Positions 6,643-14,632 of a DNA stretch of 22,871 nt are shown here, one piece after another; within the stretch, counting starts at the first letter, position 1, and each line of letters begins with the position of its first letter. Below the pieces are notes generated by a model. The model did no database searches, was not told the origin of the DNA, and was given only the letters and a program-made list of their open reading frames with translations. The position numbers were made by a program, and so were the translations under genes. This DNA is from Candidatus Parcubacteria bacterium (GTDB lineage: Bacteria > Patescibacteriota > Minisyncoccia > Minisyncoccales > Minisyncoccaceae): contig JAGOOU010000005.1 in assembly GCA_017992335.1 (NCBI GenBank), forward strand, positions 1 to 22,871. The letters are read 5' to 3'.

Positions 6643-6663
6643 AATAATAATTAAAAAACACAA
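6635..6663 (-). promoter_or_regulatory. Prepilin promoter
   Basis: On the minus strand, -35 TTGTGT (6658-6663), a 17-bp spacer and a perfect -10 TATAAT (6635-6640) precede the prepilin ATG (6626) by 8 nt. Transcription would begin within about one base of the ATG, so the message is probably leaderless. The -10 overlaps the valS -10 on the other strand. Confidence 0.65.
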
Positions 6664-6670
6664 TTATTTT

Positions 6671-8974
6671 ATGAAAGAATTACCCAAAGAATACGATTTT
6701 AAAGCAATTGAAGGCAAGTGGAAAAACACTTGGCAAACCAATAAATTGTACGAATTCAATAAAAAGGATAATGCCCCTCTTTTTGTTGTTGACACTCCCC
6801 CTCCTTATGTTTCAGCTGATCATCTTCACGCAGGACACATTATGTCATATGCTCAAGCAGAATTCATTGTAAGATATAAAAGAATGAAGGGATTTAATGT
6901 TTTCTATCCAATGGGTTTTGATGATAATGGACTTCCCACAGAAAGATTTGTTGAAAAAAAATACAAGATAGATAAATCAAAAATAACAAAAGCAGAATTC
7001 ATTAAGCTTTGTTTAAAAGAAACAGAGCAAGGCATTGAAACATATAAAAAGCTTTGGACTGATTTAGGAATTTCTGTTGATTGGTCTAAAACATACAGTA
7101 CTATCGCTCCTTTACCAACCAAGGTTTCCCAGTGGTCTTTGATTGACTTGTACAAAAAAGGAGTTCTTGTAAGAGAAGAAGTACCAATTCTTTGGTGTCC
7201 ATATTGTCAAACTGCTATTTCCCAATCTGATATTGAAGATAAAGAAAGAGAATCAATAATGAATTATATTTCTTTTCCCTTAAATAATAATGAAGATGTT
7301 GTTATTGCAACAACCAGGCCAGAATTATTGCCTGCTTGCGTTGCCCTATACTACAACCCAGAAGATGAAAGATACAAGGGACTAAATGATAAAAAAGCAG
7401 TTGTTCCTTTGTTCAATTATGAAATACCAATTAAAACAAGCAAACTCGTAGATAAAGAAAAAGGAACAGGAATAATGATGGTTTGCACCTGGGGAGATGG
7501 AGAAGACTTGGAAAAATGGAGATTAGATAAATTAGAAACAAGAAATCTTTTAACTACTGATGGTAAATTAAACGAGCTTGGAGGGAAATATCAAGGACTA
7601 ACAATCACAGAAGCTAGAAATAAGATACTGGAAGACTTAAAAGAATCATTAATTAAGCAAGAAAAAATCATTCAAATAGTTAATGTCCATGAAAGATGCG
7701 ATACTCCTGTAGAATTAATTCAAAGCAAGCAATGGTTCATTAAAATTGCAGACATGAAAAACGTTTGGCTTGAATATGGAAAGAAAATCAAATGGCATCC
7801 TGAGTACATGTACAAGAATTATGAAATCTGGGTCAATTCTCTTAAATGGGATTGGTGTGTTTCAAGACAAAGATATTATGGAGTTCCTTTTCCTTTTTGG
7901 TATTGTAATAATTGCGGAGAAGTTCTGGTTGCTGCTGAAGAAGAATTGCCTATTGATCCAACTGAAAGAAAACCAAAACAATGTCTTAAATGTAAAAGCA
8001 ATGATATAGTTCCTGAAAAAGATGTTATGGATACTTGGGCAACATCCTCTTGCACTCCTTTTCTATTAAGAGAATTGGGAAACGACAAACATCTTTTTCC
8101 TGTTGATTTAAGACCTAATGCTCACGAGATTATTAGAACATGGGATTTCTACTCTATTGTCAAAAGTTATTATCATTTCAAAAACATTCCTTTTAAAAAC
8201 ATAATGATATCTGGCCACGGTTTAGATGAAAAAGGAAAAAAGATTTCTAAACGCCTGGGCAACTATGTTCCTTCTGATAAATTAATTGAGGAATATGGTG
8301 CTGATGCAATAAGATATTGGGCCACAGGAGCTTCTTTGGGTCAAAATTTAAGATTCAATCCTAAAGAAATTAAAAAAGGAAAACAAATTACAATTAAATT
8401 ATGGAACGTAGCCAGATTCATTCAAATGCATGGAATCAGCTTAGATGAAGATGTAAAATTAGAACAACCAGATTTATGGATAATTGAAGAAACCAATAAA
8501 ACAATCAAGAATACCACTGGTCATTTTGAAAGCTTTGAATATGCAAAAGCTAAAAATGAAATTGAAATGTTCTTTATGTCTAAGTTCGCTGACTATTATA
8601 TTGAATTTGTTAAGTATAGATTAAACGATAACAACGAATCCAAAGAAGCTGCCAAGCATACTTTAAATAAAGTATTTACAGCTATTATAAAGCTTTATGC
8701 GCCGATCATGCCTTTCATAACCGAAGAAATATATCAGCTTAATCATAAAGAAAGCATTCATAAATCACAATGGCCAGAATTAATTGATGCAAATAAACCA
8801 GATTATGATTTCGAAGAAGCAATTCAAGCTATTGATGAAATAAGGAAATATAAATCAGAAAATAAAATATCTCTAGGAAAAGAACTAGATGAGTACACTC
8901 TTAAAACAAAGGTTAATCTTGATAAGTATAAAGAGTTTATTCAAAAAGCAATAAAAGTAAAGAAGATAAAATAA
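6671..8974 (+). CDS. valS: Valyl-tRNA synthetase, archaeal-type
   Basis: A 767-residue class I synthetase. The Rossmann fold starts with DTPPPYVSADHLHAGH, where the HIGH motif is HAGH (53-56), followed by MGFDDNGLPTER. That signature belongs to archaeal and rickettsial ValRS; ordinary bacterial ValRS has a GTDHAGIATQ-like segment. An editing (CP1) domain follows (WCPYCQTAISQSDIED..., VIATTRPELLPACVALY). Then come WDWCVSRQRYYGVPFPFWYC, a zinc-like CNNC/CLKC pair and DVMDTWATSS. The KMSKS motif is KISKR (524-528). The anticodon-binding helical domain ends the protein without the long C-terminal coiled coil of bacterial ValRS, so it is short. It is the only plus-strand gene, with its own promoter and terminator. 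Transfer of an archaeal-type gene into this lineage is inference. Confidence 0.93.
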   Translation: MKELPKEYDFKAIEGKWKNTWQTNKLYEFNKKDNAPLFVVDTPPPYVSADHLHAGHIMSYAQAEFIVRYKRMKGFNVFYPMGFDDNGLPTERFVEKKYKIDKSKITKAEFIKLCLKETEQGIETYKKLWTDLGISVDWSKTYSTIAPLPTKVSQWSLIDLYKKGVLVREEVPILWCPYCQTAISQSDIEDKERESIMNYISFPLNNNEDVVIATTRPELLPACVALYYNPEDERYKGLNDKKAVVPLFNYEIPIKTSKLVDKEKGTGIMMVCTWGDGEDLEKWRLDKLETRNLLTTDGKLNELGGKYQGLTITEARNKILEDLKESLIKQEKIIQIVNVHERCDTPVELIQSKQWFIKIADMKNVWLEYGKKIKWHPEYMYKNYEIWVNSLKWDWCVSRQRYYGVPFPFWYCNNCGEVLVAAEEELPIDPTERKPKQCLKCKSNDIVPEKDVMDTWATSSCTPFLLRELGNDKHLFPVDLRPNAHEIIRTWDFYSIVKSYYHFKNIPFKNIMISGHGLDEKGKKISKRLGNYVPSDKLIEEYGADAIRYWATGASLGQNLRFNPKEIKKGKQITIKLWNVARFIQMHGISLDEDVKLEQPDLWIIEETNKTIKNTTGHFESFEYAKAKNEIEMFFMSKFADYYIEFVKYRLNDNNESKEAAKHTLNKVFTAIIKLYAPIMPFITEEIYQLNHKESIHKSQWPELIDANKPDYDFEEAIQAIDEIRKYKSENKISLGKELDEYTLKTKVNLDKYKEFIQKAIKVKKIK

Positions 8975-8975
8975 C

Positions 8976-9007
8976 AAAAAACACCCCCTTACGGGGTGCT
9001 TTTATTT
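8976..9007. terminator. Bidirectional terminator between valS and the surface protein
   Basis: CACCCC (8982-8987) and GGGGTG (8993-8998) pair around a 5-nt loop. It is flanked by CTTTTATTT on the plus side and by AAAAAA (8976-8981), which reads TTTTTT on the minus strand. It can end valS (stop 8972-8974) and the converging gene (stop at 9006). The run is the strongest G/C-rich hairpin in the window. Confidence 0.88.
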
Positions 9008-11786
9008 ACTGAATGTGAAAATATTTACTTTTTTCTAAAAGAAGATTTTCTTGCTTTAATCTTTTCTTTTCATCTGCTTCTCTCAAAAAGAATAAAACAA
9101 TAAAGAAAAAAATTAAACCTATTAATAATCCTAATAATAGATAGAAGATTTTCCAGTTTCTATTAATAAATTCTGATAATCCAGCTATTGATTCTTCTCC
9201 TCCTTTCTTTGAAACTGTTATGTCTAGACCGTCTTTAATTGTATCGATATTTTTTGCATTAACTTCAGATAAACTAGTTAAGTTTGTAGACTGCTCTGTA
9301 AAACTATCCTCTCCACTAATTTTTAGTTTAAATGTGATTGTCTTTGATTTATTCTCTTTAATGGTTCCCAGAATAAAGCTACCAGAAACATTTCCATAAA
9401 ATGACTGATCTTCAATCTTAACATCATAAAGATCATCTATTTTTACTGGCAATATATTTGTTAAAATTACATTATCTGCGTTACAATCAAGGGCTGTGAT
9501 TGTTGCCATTACTTCTATTTCTTCTCCTGGGTTAGCGTCAATTTTATCTTTCCACAATGTTTCTTTTTGAGTTAAATTTCTTCCTAAAACATCTATTCCT
9601 AAACTACATTCTGAAAAAATATTAGTTGGAGTAATTGTTGTTGATGATGATCCATTAGAACCAGTTGATGATGATTTATAGGTGGTTACAAAATCTTTAG
9701 CATATGTATTATCTGACAATGAATACATATCTCCGTCACAAGCTATTGACCAAGCACGATAATAATAATTATTACCCAAAATAATATTAGTGTCGTTAAA
9801 GATTGTGTTGTTGCCATAATAAATAATGGTTCCGTCTGTTATTGCTGATGGATAAGAATTTATTTTTCTAGTTATTACTGTGTTACATGATCCTTGGCCT
9901 CTGTTCCAAGTTAAACGAACTTGATAGTTGTTTACCAATGATGCGTCAAAATTATTTGGTTCATCTGGTTTAGTCATAAACTTTAAAGTTGAACCATAAA
10001 CAGTTCCACTAGAATTTTTTGCTTCTGCCCTATATTGATATGATTTGCCTTTTTCTAAGGATGTTAAATCTGTGTAAAAATAATTGCCTGTTCTTTTGTA
10101 ATCAATCCATTGAGTGCTATAAGAAAGATAGGTTCTTCCCCAATTAAATCTAACACTTGTATTTTCTCCTCCGTCGCTAGATAAATAACCATTTATCCTA
10201 GCAGAATTAGTAGTAATATTTGTAGCATTGTTTGTATTAACTGAAGGGTTTTGATAATAATAGTTTGTTCCTACGTAAACATAAACTGAATCAGAAGCAG
10301 AGCCTCCTTTTCCATCGCTTACAGTTAGAGTACAAGTATAAGTTGCATTGTATGAGCCACTTGGAGCATAGAAGGTTGGATTAAGGATTGAGTAAGAAGA
10401 CAAAGATCCTCCATTACAATACCATGAGTATGTTAAATAATCTCCGTTTGGATCAGATGCAGTTGCGTTAAAGTAAGTGCTTTGTCCTGCTTGAATGTTT
10501 CTGTTTGAACCAGCATCAACATAAGGGTTGGTGTTGCCTTGAGAAGTTCCTACGTAAACATAAACTGAATCAGAAGCAGAGCCTCCTTTTCCATCGCTTA
10601 CAGTTAGAGTACAAGTATAAGTTGCATTGTATGAGCCACTTGGAGCATAGAAGGTTGGATTAAGGATTGAGTAAGAAGACAAAGATCCTCCATTACAATA
10701 CCATGAGTATGTTAAATAATCTCCGTTTGGATCAGATGCAGTTGCGTTAAAGTAAGTGCTTTGTCCTGCTTGAATGTTTCTGTTTGAACCAGCATCAACA
10801 TAAGGGTTGGTGTTGCCTTGAGATTTATAGGCTACACAACTAGCATTATATCCATTCTGGCCATAACAAGTCCAATACCAAGGACCTGTTCCTGATACAT
10901 TAGAAGAAGTTCCTGAATTGCATAAATTTGATGTTGGAGCATAAGTATAATATTGTCCGCTAGCAGAACCGCATTGTCCACCAATAGAAGAATTATTTTT
11001 GGTTAAAACAATTCTACTCATTGTGCAAAGCTCACATCCTCCGTGAGTTCCAACAGAAGAATCTTTATAACAAGAACTCAATGTATAATTTGATGGAACA
11101 ACGTAATTAAATTTACTGTTTGAATTAGGACAATATGCTTCAGCCCAAAATTCTATCCTATCAGGCTGAGAAGAATCCCCGGAATAAGAAACTAATTCTG
11201 TAGCTCCAAAAAATGATCTTAAATCATCATAAGGATTATCTGCTGAACAATTTACTTGTCCGCATGTCCAGTACCATCTATCATAACTATTGCCTGGAAG
11301 ATTCCTTGGTTTAGAATAATTAGAACCAATTCTTCTTTCTTCTTCGTTTTCATGAACAGAAACCCTTGAAGGAGTTCCTATATTACAAAGATTAGTTGTT
11401 GGAATTGATTGATATGTCCCATAGCTAGCAGAACCACATTCATTATTAATATTTCCACTTGTATTATTCTTAACAAGTTCTATTCTACTCATAATACAAT
11501 TATAGCAACCCCCATGAGTGCCTAAAGAATAATCAGTGCTACAATTAACAGAACTGTATCCAGAGGGAACAGAATAACTGTAATTAGAATATCCAGGACA
11601 ACTAGCTTCAGCCCAAAAAACGATTCTAGTTGGTTCTGGACAATAACCTTCATAAGAAACTATTTCTGTTGCTCCAAAAGTATTTTTAAGACAATCGTCT
11701 CCTGTATTGTATGTATGGGCAGAAACATAGCCCAAAACAGCTACTGTTAGTAAAAAGAATGTTAAAAACAATAATTTTTTGTTCAT
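9006..11786 (-). CDS. Large membrane-anchored surface protein: Cys-rich modules, two PKD domains, Fn3-like domains
   Basis: A 926-residue exported protein. Residues 1-23 are a Sec signal peptide (MNKKLLFLTFFLLTVAVLG...VSA). Two diverged Cys-rich modules follow (about 37-182 and 183-320), each FGATE(I/L)VSY...FWAEA.CP...GTHGGC..C.MSRI.L.KNN then CGSA...TSNLC.....WYWTC. Two identical 93-residue PKD domains (322-414, 415-507; DAGSNRNIQAGQ, DGKGGSASDSVYVYV) come next. After them are two Fn3-like domains (about 508-605 and 610-703), a Ser/Thr linker, a DUF11-like beta domain (about 718-860), a transmembrane helix (877-901) and a short charged cytoplasmic tail. Probable role is adhesion or contact with other cells; this is inferred from architecture. 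A Shine-Dalgarno (GAGGGGG) and a TTGACA-17-TATTAT promoter precede the ATG, the strongest expression signals here. Confidence 0.85.
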   Translation of the reverse strand: MNKKLLFLTFFLLTVAVLGYVSAHTYNTGDDCLKNTFGATEIVSYEGYCPEPTRIVFWAEASCPGYSNYSYSVPSGYSSVNCSTDYSLGTHGGCYNCIMSRIELVKNNTSGNINNECGSASYGTYQSIPTTNLCNIGTPSRVSVHENEEERRIGSNYSKPRNLPGNSYDRWYWTCGQVNCSADNPYDDLRSFFGATELVSYSGDSSQPDRIEFWAEAYCPNSNSKFNYVVPSNYTLSSCYKDSSVGTHGGCELCTMSRIVLTKNNSSIGGQCGSASGQYYTYAPTSNLCNSGTSSNVSGTGPWYWTCYGQNGYNASCVAYKSQGNTNPYVDAGSNRNIQAGQSTYFNATASDPNGDYLTYSWYCNGGSLSSYSILNPTFYAPSGSYNATYTCTLTVSDGKGGSASDSVYVYVGTSQGNTNPYVDAGSNRNIQAGQSTYFNATASDPNGDYLTYSWYCNGGSLSSYSILNPTFYAPSGSYNATYTCTLTVSDGKGGSASDSVYVYVGTNYYYQNPSVNTNNATNITTNSARINGYLSSDGGENTSVRFNWGRTYLSYSTQWIDYKRTGNYFYTDLTSLEKGKSYQYRAEAKNSSGTVYGSTLKFMTKPDEPNNFDASLVNNYQVRLTWNRGQGSCNTVITRKINSYPSAITDGTIIYYGNNTIFNDTNIILGNNYYYRAWSIACDGDMYSLSDNTYAKDFVTTYKSSSTGSNGSSSTTITPTNIFSECSLGIDVLGRNLTQKETLWKDKIDANPGEEIEVMATITALDCNADNVILTNILPVKIDDLYDVKIEDQSFYGNVSGSFILGTIKENKSKTITFKLKISGEDSFTEQSTNLTSLSEVNAKNIDTIKDGLDITVSKKGGEESIAGLSEFINRNWKIFYLLLGLLIGLIFFFIVLFFLREADEKKRLKQENLLLEKSKYFHIQ
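10267..10544 (-). repeat. Tandem direct repeat, copy B (PKD domain 2 of the surface protein)
   Basis: A 278-bp unit that I find identical base for base to 10546-10823 (period 279 bp, 93 codons). It encodes residues 415-507 of the surface protein. The absence even of silent changes means a recent duplication or ongoing gene conversion. Confidence 0.92.
10546..10823 (-). repeat. Tandem direct repeat, copy A (PKD domain 1 of the surface protein)
   Basis: First copy, in protein order, of the 278-bp repeat, encoding residues 322-414. The unit runs from the SQGNTNPYVDAG segment to VYVYVGT and is in frame, so gain or loss of units keeps the gene open. Copies beyond two could have been collapsed in assembly. 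Confidence 0.92.
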
Positions 11787-11792
11787 ATTATT

Positions 11793-11800
11793 TCCCCCTC
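11793..11800 (-). promoter_or_regulatory. Shine-Dalgarno of the surface protein gene
   Basis: On the minus strand, AGAGGGGG ends 6-7 nt before the ATG at 11786. It confirms the start and contrasts with the many genes here that lack such a site. Confidence 0.65.
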
Positions 11801-11819
11801 TTTATTATTAAGCAATAAG

Positions 11820-11848
11820 ATAATAACATATAAGAAGATTATTGTCAA
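11820..11848 (-). promoter_or_regulatory. Strong promoter of the surface protein gene
   Basis: On the minus strand, a perfect -35 TTGACA (11843-11848), a 17-bp spacer and -10 TATTAT (11820-11825) lie upstream of the ATG at 11786. With the AGAGGGGG ribosome site next to that ATG, this is the best match to consensus in the window, suggesting high expression independent of the operon upstream. Confidence 0.75.
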
Positions 11849-11874
11849 CGAACAAATTCCACACCATATAAACC

Positions 11875-12633
11875 CTATTTTACGATAGCTTGATTGCCAA
11901 ATCTTAAGTCAATATAGCTAAAAGTGCTTAATTGACTTAAATATTTATCTTGTTTTAGAACTGTCTCCATTTTTTCTAACTGCCAATCAAAATCATTGTC
12001 TAAATTGAAGATGATATCGCAATTATTAACATTATCAGCTATTATTTTTTCTGAATAAAGAAGATATTGTTCTGGTTTTAAATTATACTCCTTTAATATT
12101 TTTTCTATTTTCAAAACAGCGCTTATTGCTTCCTCTTTAATATAATCATTTTTGTCTTCCTCTTTAATTATCGGCCAGTCATTTGATTTTTCACAGTCAC
12201 GGATAAAACTTGCTTCTTTGTTAAACAAGGAACATTTTTCGTAATTACACCAAATAATAGCTGGTTCTTTTTCTTTAATTTCTAAGTATATAATACTTTT
12301 GGAAAAATCTTTCTTAACGGAAATGCTTTCTATCTCCGGAAACATTTTTAATAATTCTTCTCCCTTCTTAAAAGAAAATAAAATATTATCTATTGTAATC
12401 TCTTGGCCAAGAAAATTAAAAGAAGAAATAAATAAGGTTTGGGCTTCTTTTTTAACTTCTTCCGAAGATACTGTTTCTGCTCCAATTATTTCAAATCCTT
12501 TTATTTTTAAATTAGGAGAAAATTTATACAAAGCAGAAAAAAGAATCACAACAAATACAATAAAGCTAAAAAAGCCTAAAAATAATTTATTAAAAATACT
12601 TTTTTTCTTTTTACGCCTTCGTTTTCTTTTCAT
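11875..12633 (-). CDS. ftsQ: FtsQ/DivIB-type cell division protein with POTRA domain
   Basis: The preferred start is the ATG at 12633, which overlaps the FemAB stop as ATGA and gives 252 residues; the frame is open further upstream to an ATG at 12681, well inside FemAB, and that start is less likely. The N-terminus is very basic (MKRKRRRKKKKS), then one transmembrane helix (about 17-36), then a POTRA domain (about 41-110; LKIKGFEIIGAETVSSEEV and PEIESISVKKDFSKSIIYLEIKEKEP). The beta domain that ends with YIDLRFGNQAIVK matches the typical FtsQ C-terminus. FtsQ/DivIB joins FtsL and FtsB at the septum to control septal peptidoglycan synthesis. It is the last gene of the envelope operon, which fits. 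No clear terminator follows, so read-through to the surface protein is possible. Confidence 0.82.
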   Translation of the reverse strand: MKRKRRRKKKKSIFNKLFLGFFSFIVFVVILFSALYKFSPNLKIKGFEIIGAETVSSEEVKKEAQTLFISSFNFLGQEITIDNILFSFKKGEELLKMFPEIESISVKKDFSKSIIYLEIKEKEPAIIWCNYEKCSLFNKEASFIRDCEKSNDWPIIKEEDKNDYIKEEAISAVLKIEKILKEYNLKPEQYLLYSEKIIADNVNNCDIIFNLDNDFDWQLEKMETVLKQDKYLSQLSTFSYIDLRFGNQAIVK

Positions 12634-13649
12634 AAATGTCTTTTTCTTTTTCTTATCTTCTCGAAAACATAAACTAGCCAATATCTAAAACTTAATGGAT
12701 AGTCTTTAGTTTTTAAATAATCTTTTTCATATCCGCCAAATCCTTTTTTAAATAAAGACAAACCCTTCCATGGATGATTAGCGTTTTCTTTGGTATCAGG
12801 CACTATACCCCAGAAATTATATCTTTCGCATCCTCTTCTTTTTGCTTCTTTTATTGCTTCCCATTGTAATAGATAAGAAACAGGGGCCTTAGAAGGTAAA
12901 GAGGCTCCTTGATGATAGAATCCTCTTTTCGAGTGGAATATAATCATTGCTGATGATATTGTTTCTCCTTTATAATTTCCTGAAAAAATCAGTATTTCAT
13001 TATCAACAGAAAAAGCTGCTAATTCTTTTTCTAAATAATCATCTGAAAAAGGAACAAAAGAATGTCTTCCTGCTGTTTCCTTGTATATTTTTTCAAATCC
13101 TTTTAAGCTTTCTTTGTTTGTATCTTTAACAATCTCAATATCTTTGTCTTTTTCTGCTTGACGGACAAGATAACGAGTTGTTTTTCTCATATCTCTTAAA
13201 AGCTCTTCTTCATTTAAATTCAAATCAAGTTCCCAAGTAATTTCTGGATGCATATGCATTGGAGCATCAATAAAACCTAAATCATCAAATATTTTATTAT
13301 TTTCTTCATTTTTAAGAAATAAAGATCCTATCCTGATAAAAGCAACTTTCTCTTTTTTACCTAATTCTTTTAAAAAATCTAAAATGTTTTCCATTATTTC
13401 CTTGTTGCCCTGATTTAAAAAAATAGGACCATGAGGAATGAAAAGAAAACTGCCTCTTCTCGCCCTTATTTTAATTACTTGAAAAACTGCTATAAGATCT
13501 TTTTCAAAGACTCCGAAACGCCAAACATTGTCTCCCATTGAAACATTAAAATCTCCCCAATTCCAAGAGTGGCAAAATGTTTTTTCCGAACACAAACAAA
13601 GGAAATTTTCCCATTCTTCTTTATTTTTTATCTCTTTAATAACTGTCAT
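12630..13649 (-). CDS. FemAB family peptidoglycan bridge / tRNA-dependent aminoacyltransferase
   Basis: Start taken at the ATG at 13649 (339 residues, MTVIKEIKNKEEW). The frame is open to a TTG at 13685 but that lies far inside the upstream gene. The protein shows the two-GNAT-fold FemABX pattern: FCHSWNWGDFN near the N-terminus, a FIPHGPIF strand, MRKTTRYLVRQAEK, and the C-terminal YHQGASLP, LLQWEAIKEAKRRG and YNFWGIVP motifs (W-G-I/V near the end is characteristic). The C-terminus GLSLFKKGFGG is also typical. FemABX proteins add amino acids from aminoacyl-tRNA to the lipid II stem peptide. It overlaps the TIM-barrel gene stop (13636) by 14 nt and the ftsQ start by 4, so all three are coupled. 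The amino acid used is not visible. Serine, given serS in the same operon, is a guess. Confidence 0.87.
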   Translation of the reverse strand: MTVIKEIKNKEEWENFLCLCSEKTFCHSWNWGDFNVSMGDNVWRFGVFEKDLIAVFQVIKIRARRGSFLFIPHGPIFLNQGNKEIMENILDFLKELGKKEKVAFIRIGSLFLKNEENNKIFDDLGFIDAPMHMHPEITWELDLNLNEEELLRDMRKTTRYLVRQAEKDKDIEIVKDTNKESLKGFEKIYKETAGRHSFVPFSDDYLEKELAAFSVDNEILIFSGNYKGETISSAMIIFHSKRGFYHQGASLPSKAPVSYLLQWEAIKEAKRRGCERYNFWGIVPDTKENANHPWKGLSLFKKGFGGYEKDYLKTKDYPLSFRYWLVYVFEKIRKRKRHL

Positions 13650-14358
13650 TAAAAAGTTTGTTAACGTATTGATCCCTTCCTTCAATAATTTTTGATATGT
13701 ACTCTTTTGCTTTTAATTGTTCATTAATATTGTTTTCTAATTCTAGAGCGCAATAATCAGAAAAAATATTAATAGAATATTTCTTTAAATAATCAAATTC
13801 TGATAATTCACTATAGGAATGACTATCATATCTTAATCTATCGTCCCCTTCTTCAACTTTAAATCTTTTCTTTATTGCACTAATATGGTTGCATTTAACT
13901 GGAAACTTTTTCATCATTTCACAATTTTTATAGAATTTATTCAAATCAGTCATTCTATCATTTTCCATGTGTGCGAAATCAAGACAAATTCCGCCAAAAG
14001 TCTTAACCTCTTCTTCATTTAAATAACATACAAATGTGTTTTCCAAAGCAATAACACTGCTATATTTTATCCATTCTTTTGGAAGAGGATAATCTCTATT
14101 AGAATGAGTGTTAAAGATTTGAGTGTTGTATTTTTTAATAAAAAACTCTATTTCATTTAAGTCCATATCAGATCTCAAATGAACAAAAGGAATCTTTTTA
14201 ATTTTAGAGCGTATAAGCAAAGAGTAGAGTTCTTCTCTTTCTTCTTTATTAATTCCAGTTGGAAACACAGCTAACTCAGTAATCCCTAAATCATCAGCTT
14301 CTCTAATCTTTTCTTTCCATTGTCCATTAGTTGTGGTTATTGTTGGAAATATGTTCAT
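13636..14358 (-). CDS. Putative metal-dependent TIM-barrel protein (xylose isomerase-like fold)
   Basis: A 240-residue protein with no family I can name. The alternating strand pattern (LAVFPTG, PFVHLRSD, IFNTH, SVIALENT, GICLDFAHM, VKCNHIS, ALELEN) fits a TIM barrel of the xylose isomerase/AP endonuclease IV superfamily. Candidate metal ligands lie at strand ends: H60, H85, E106, D127 with H130, H158, H180 and E206 or E208. The conserved-looking D-S-H-S and S-E-F-D-Y stretch (178-190) may form the active site. It would catalyse a sugar isomerisation/epimerisation, or hydrolyse a phosphoester. Both are inferred from fold only. It starts 2 nt after the ybaB stop and overlaps the start of FemAB, so an envelope-linked role is suggested by context. 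It is shorter than usual isomerases (about 270-300). Confidence 0.6.
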   Translation of the reverse strand: MNIFPTITTTNGQWKEKIREADDLGITELAVFPTGINKEEREELYSLLIRSKIKKIPFVHLRSDMDLNEIEFFIKKYNTQIFNTHSNRDYPLPKEWIKYSSVIALENTFVCYLNEEEVKTFGGICLDFAHMENDRMTDLNKFYKNCEMMKKFPVKCNHISAIKKRFKVEEGDDRLRYDSHSYSELSEFDYLKKYSINIFSDYCALELENNINEQLKAKEYISKIIEGRDQYVNKLFNDSY

Positions 14359-14360
14359 AA

Positions 14361-14618
14361 TTAAAAACCAAAATTTGATATTTCTGCTGCTTTCTTAGCC
14401 ATAATTGTTTTCGCATCATGGCAAACAGCATTAATGCACTGTTTTAGTGTTTCTTCCTGCTTTTCTTTACTTAATTCAGGATTTAAACTAATACTTATAA
14501 TCTCTGTTTTTCCATTAATAATTACCTTAACTCCGTTAATTTCTTTTTCTAATCTTTCTTTGCTTAAACTATCGTCAAAATCCTTTAATTTTTTTAATTG
14601 TTGTAATTTGTCAAACAT
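14361..14618 (-). CDS. YbaB/EbfC family nucleoid-associated protein
   Basis: An 85-residue protein of the YbaB/EbfC family: MFDKLQQLKKLKD at the N-terminus, a middle beta-sheet (GVKVIINGKTEIISISLNPEL), and a helical C-terminus (QCINAVCHDAKTIMAKKAAEI). The family forms dimers that bind DNA and is usually next to dnaX and recR. Here it sits in an envelope operon, between a DegT aminotransferase (stop 14633) and a TIM-barrel gene. The family is usually 100-110 residues, so this is a short version, missing part of the N-terminal helix. Spacing is 14 nt from the aminotransferase and 2 nt from the next gene, so it is co-transcribed. Confidence 0.82.
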   Translation of the reverse strand: MFDKLQQLKKLKDFDDSLSKERLEKEINGVKVIINGKTEIISISLNPELSKEKQEETLKQCINAVCHDAKTIMAKKAAEISNFGF

Positions 14619-14632
14619 ATTTGATAATTATA

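Noticed and set aside
9006..11786. The 278-bp direct repeats as part of a CRISPR array or mobile element
   Set aside because: They are in-frame coding repeats of a PKD domain, with no spacers, terminal inverted repeats or transposase.
11875..12681. ATG start at 12681 for FtsQ
   Set aside because: It would overlap FemAB by 52 nt. The ATGA overlap at 12630-12633 matches the coupling used elsewhere in the operon.
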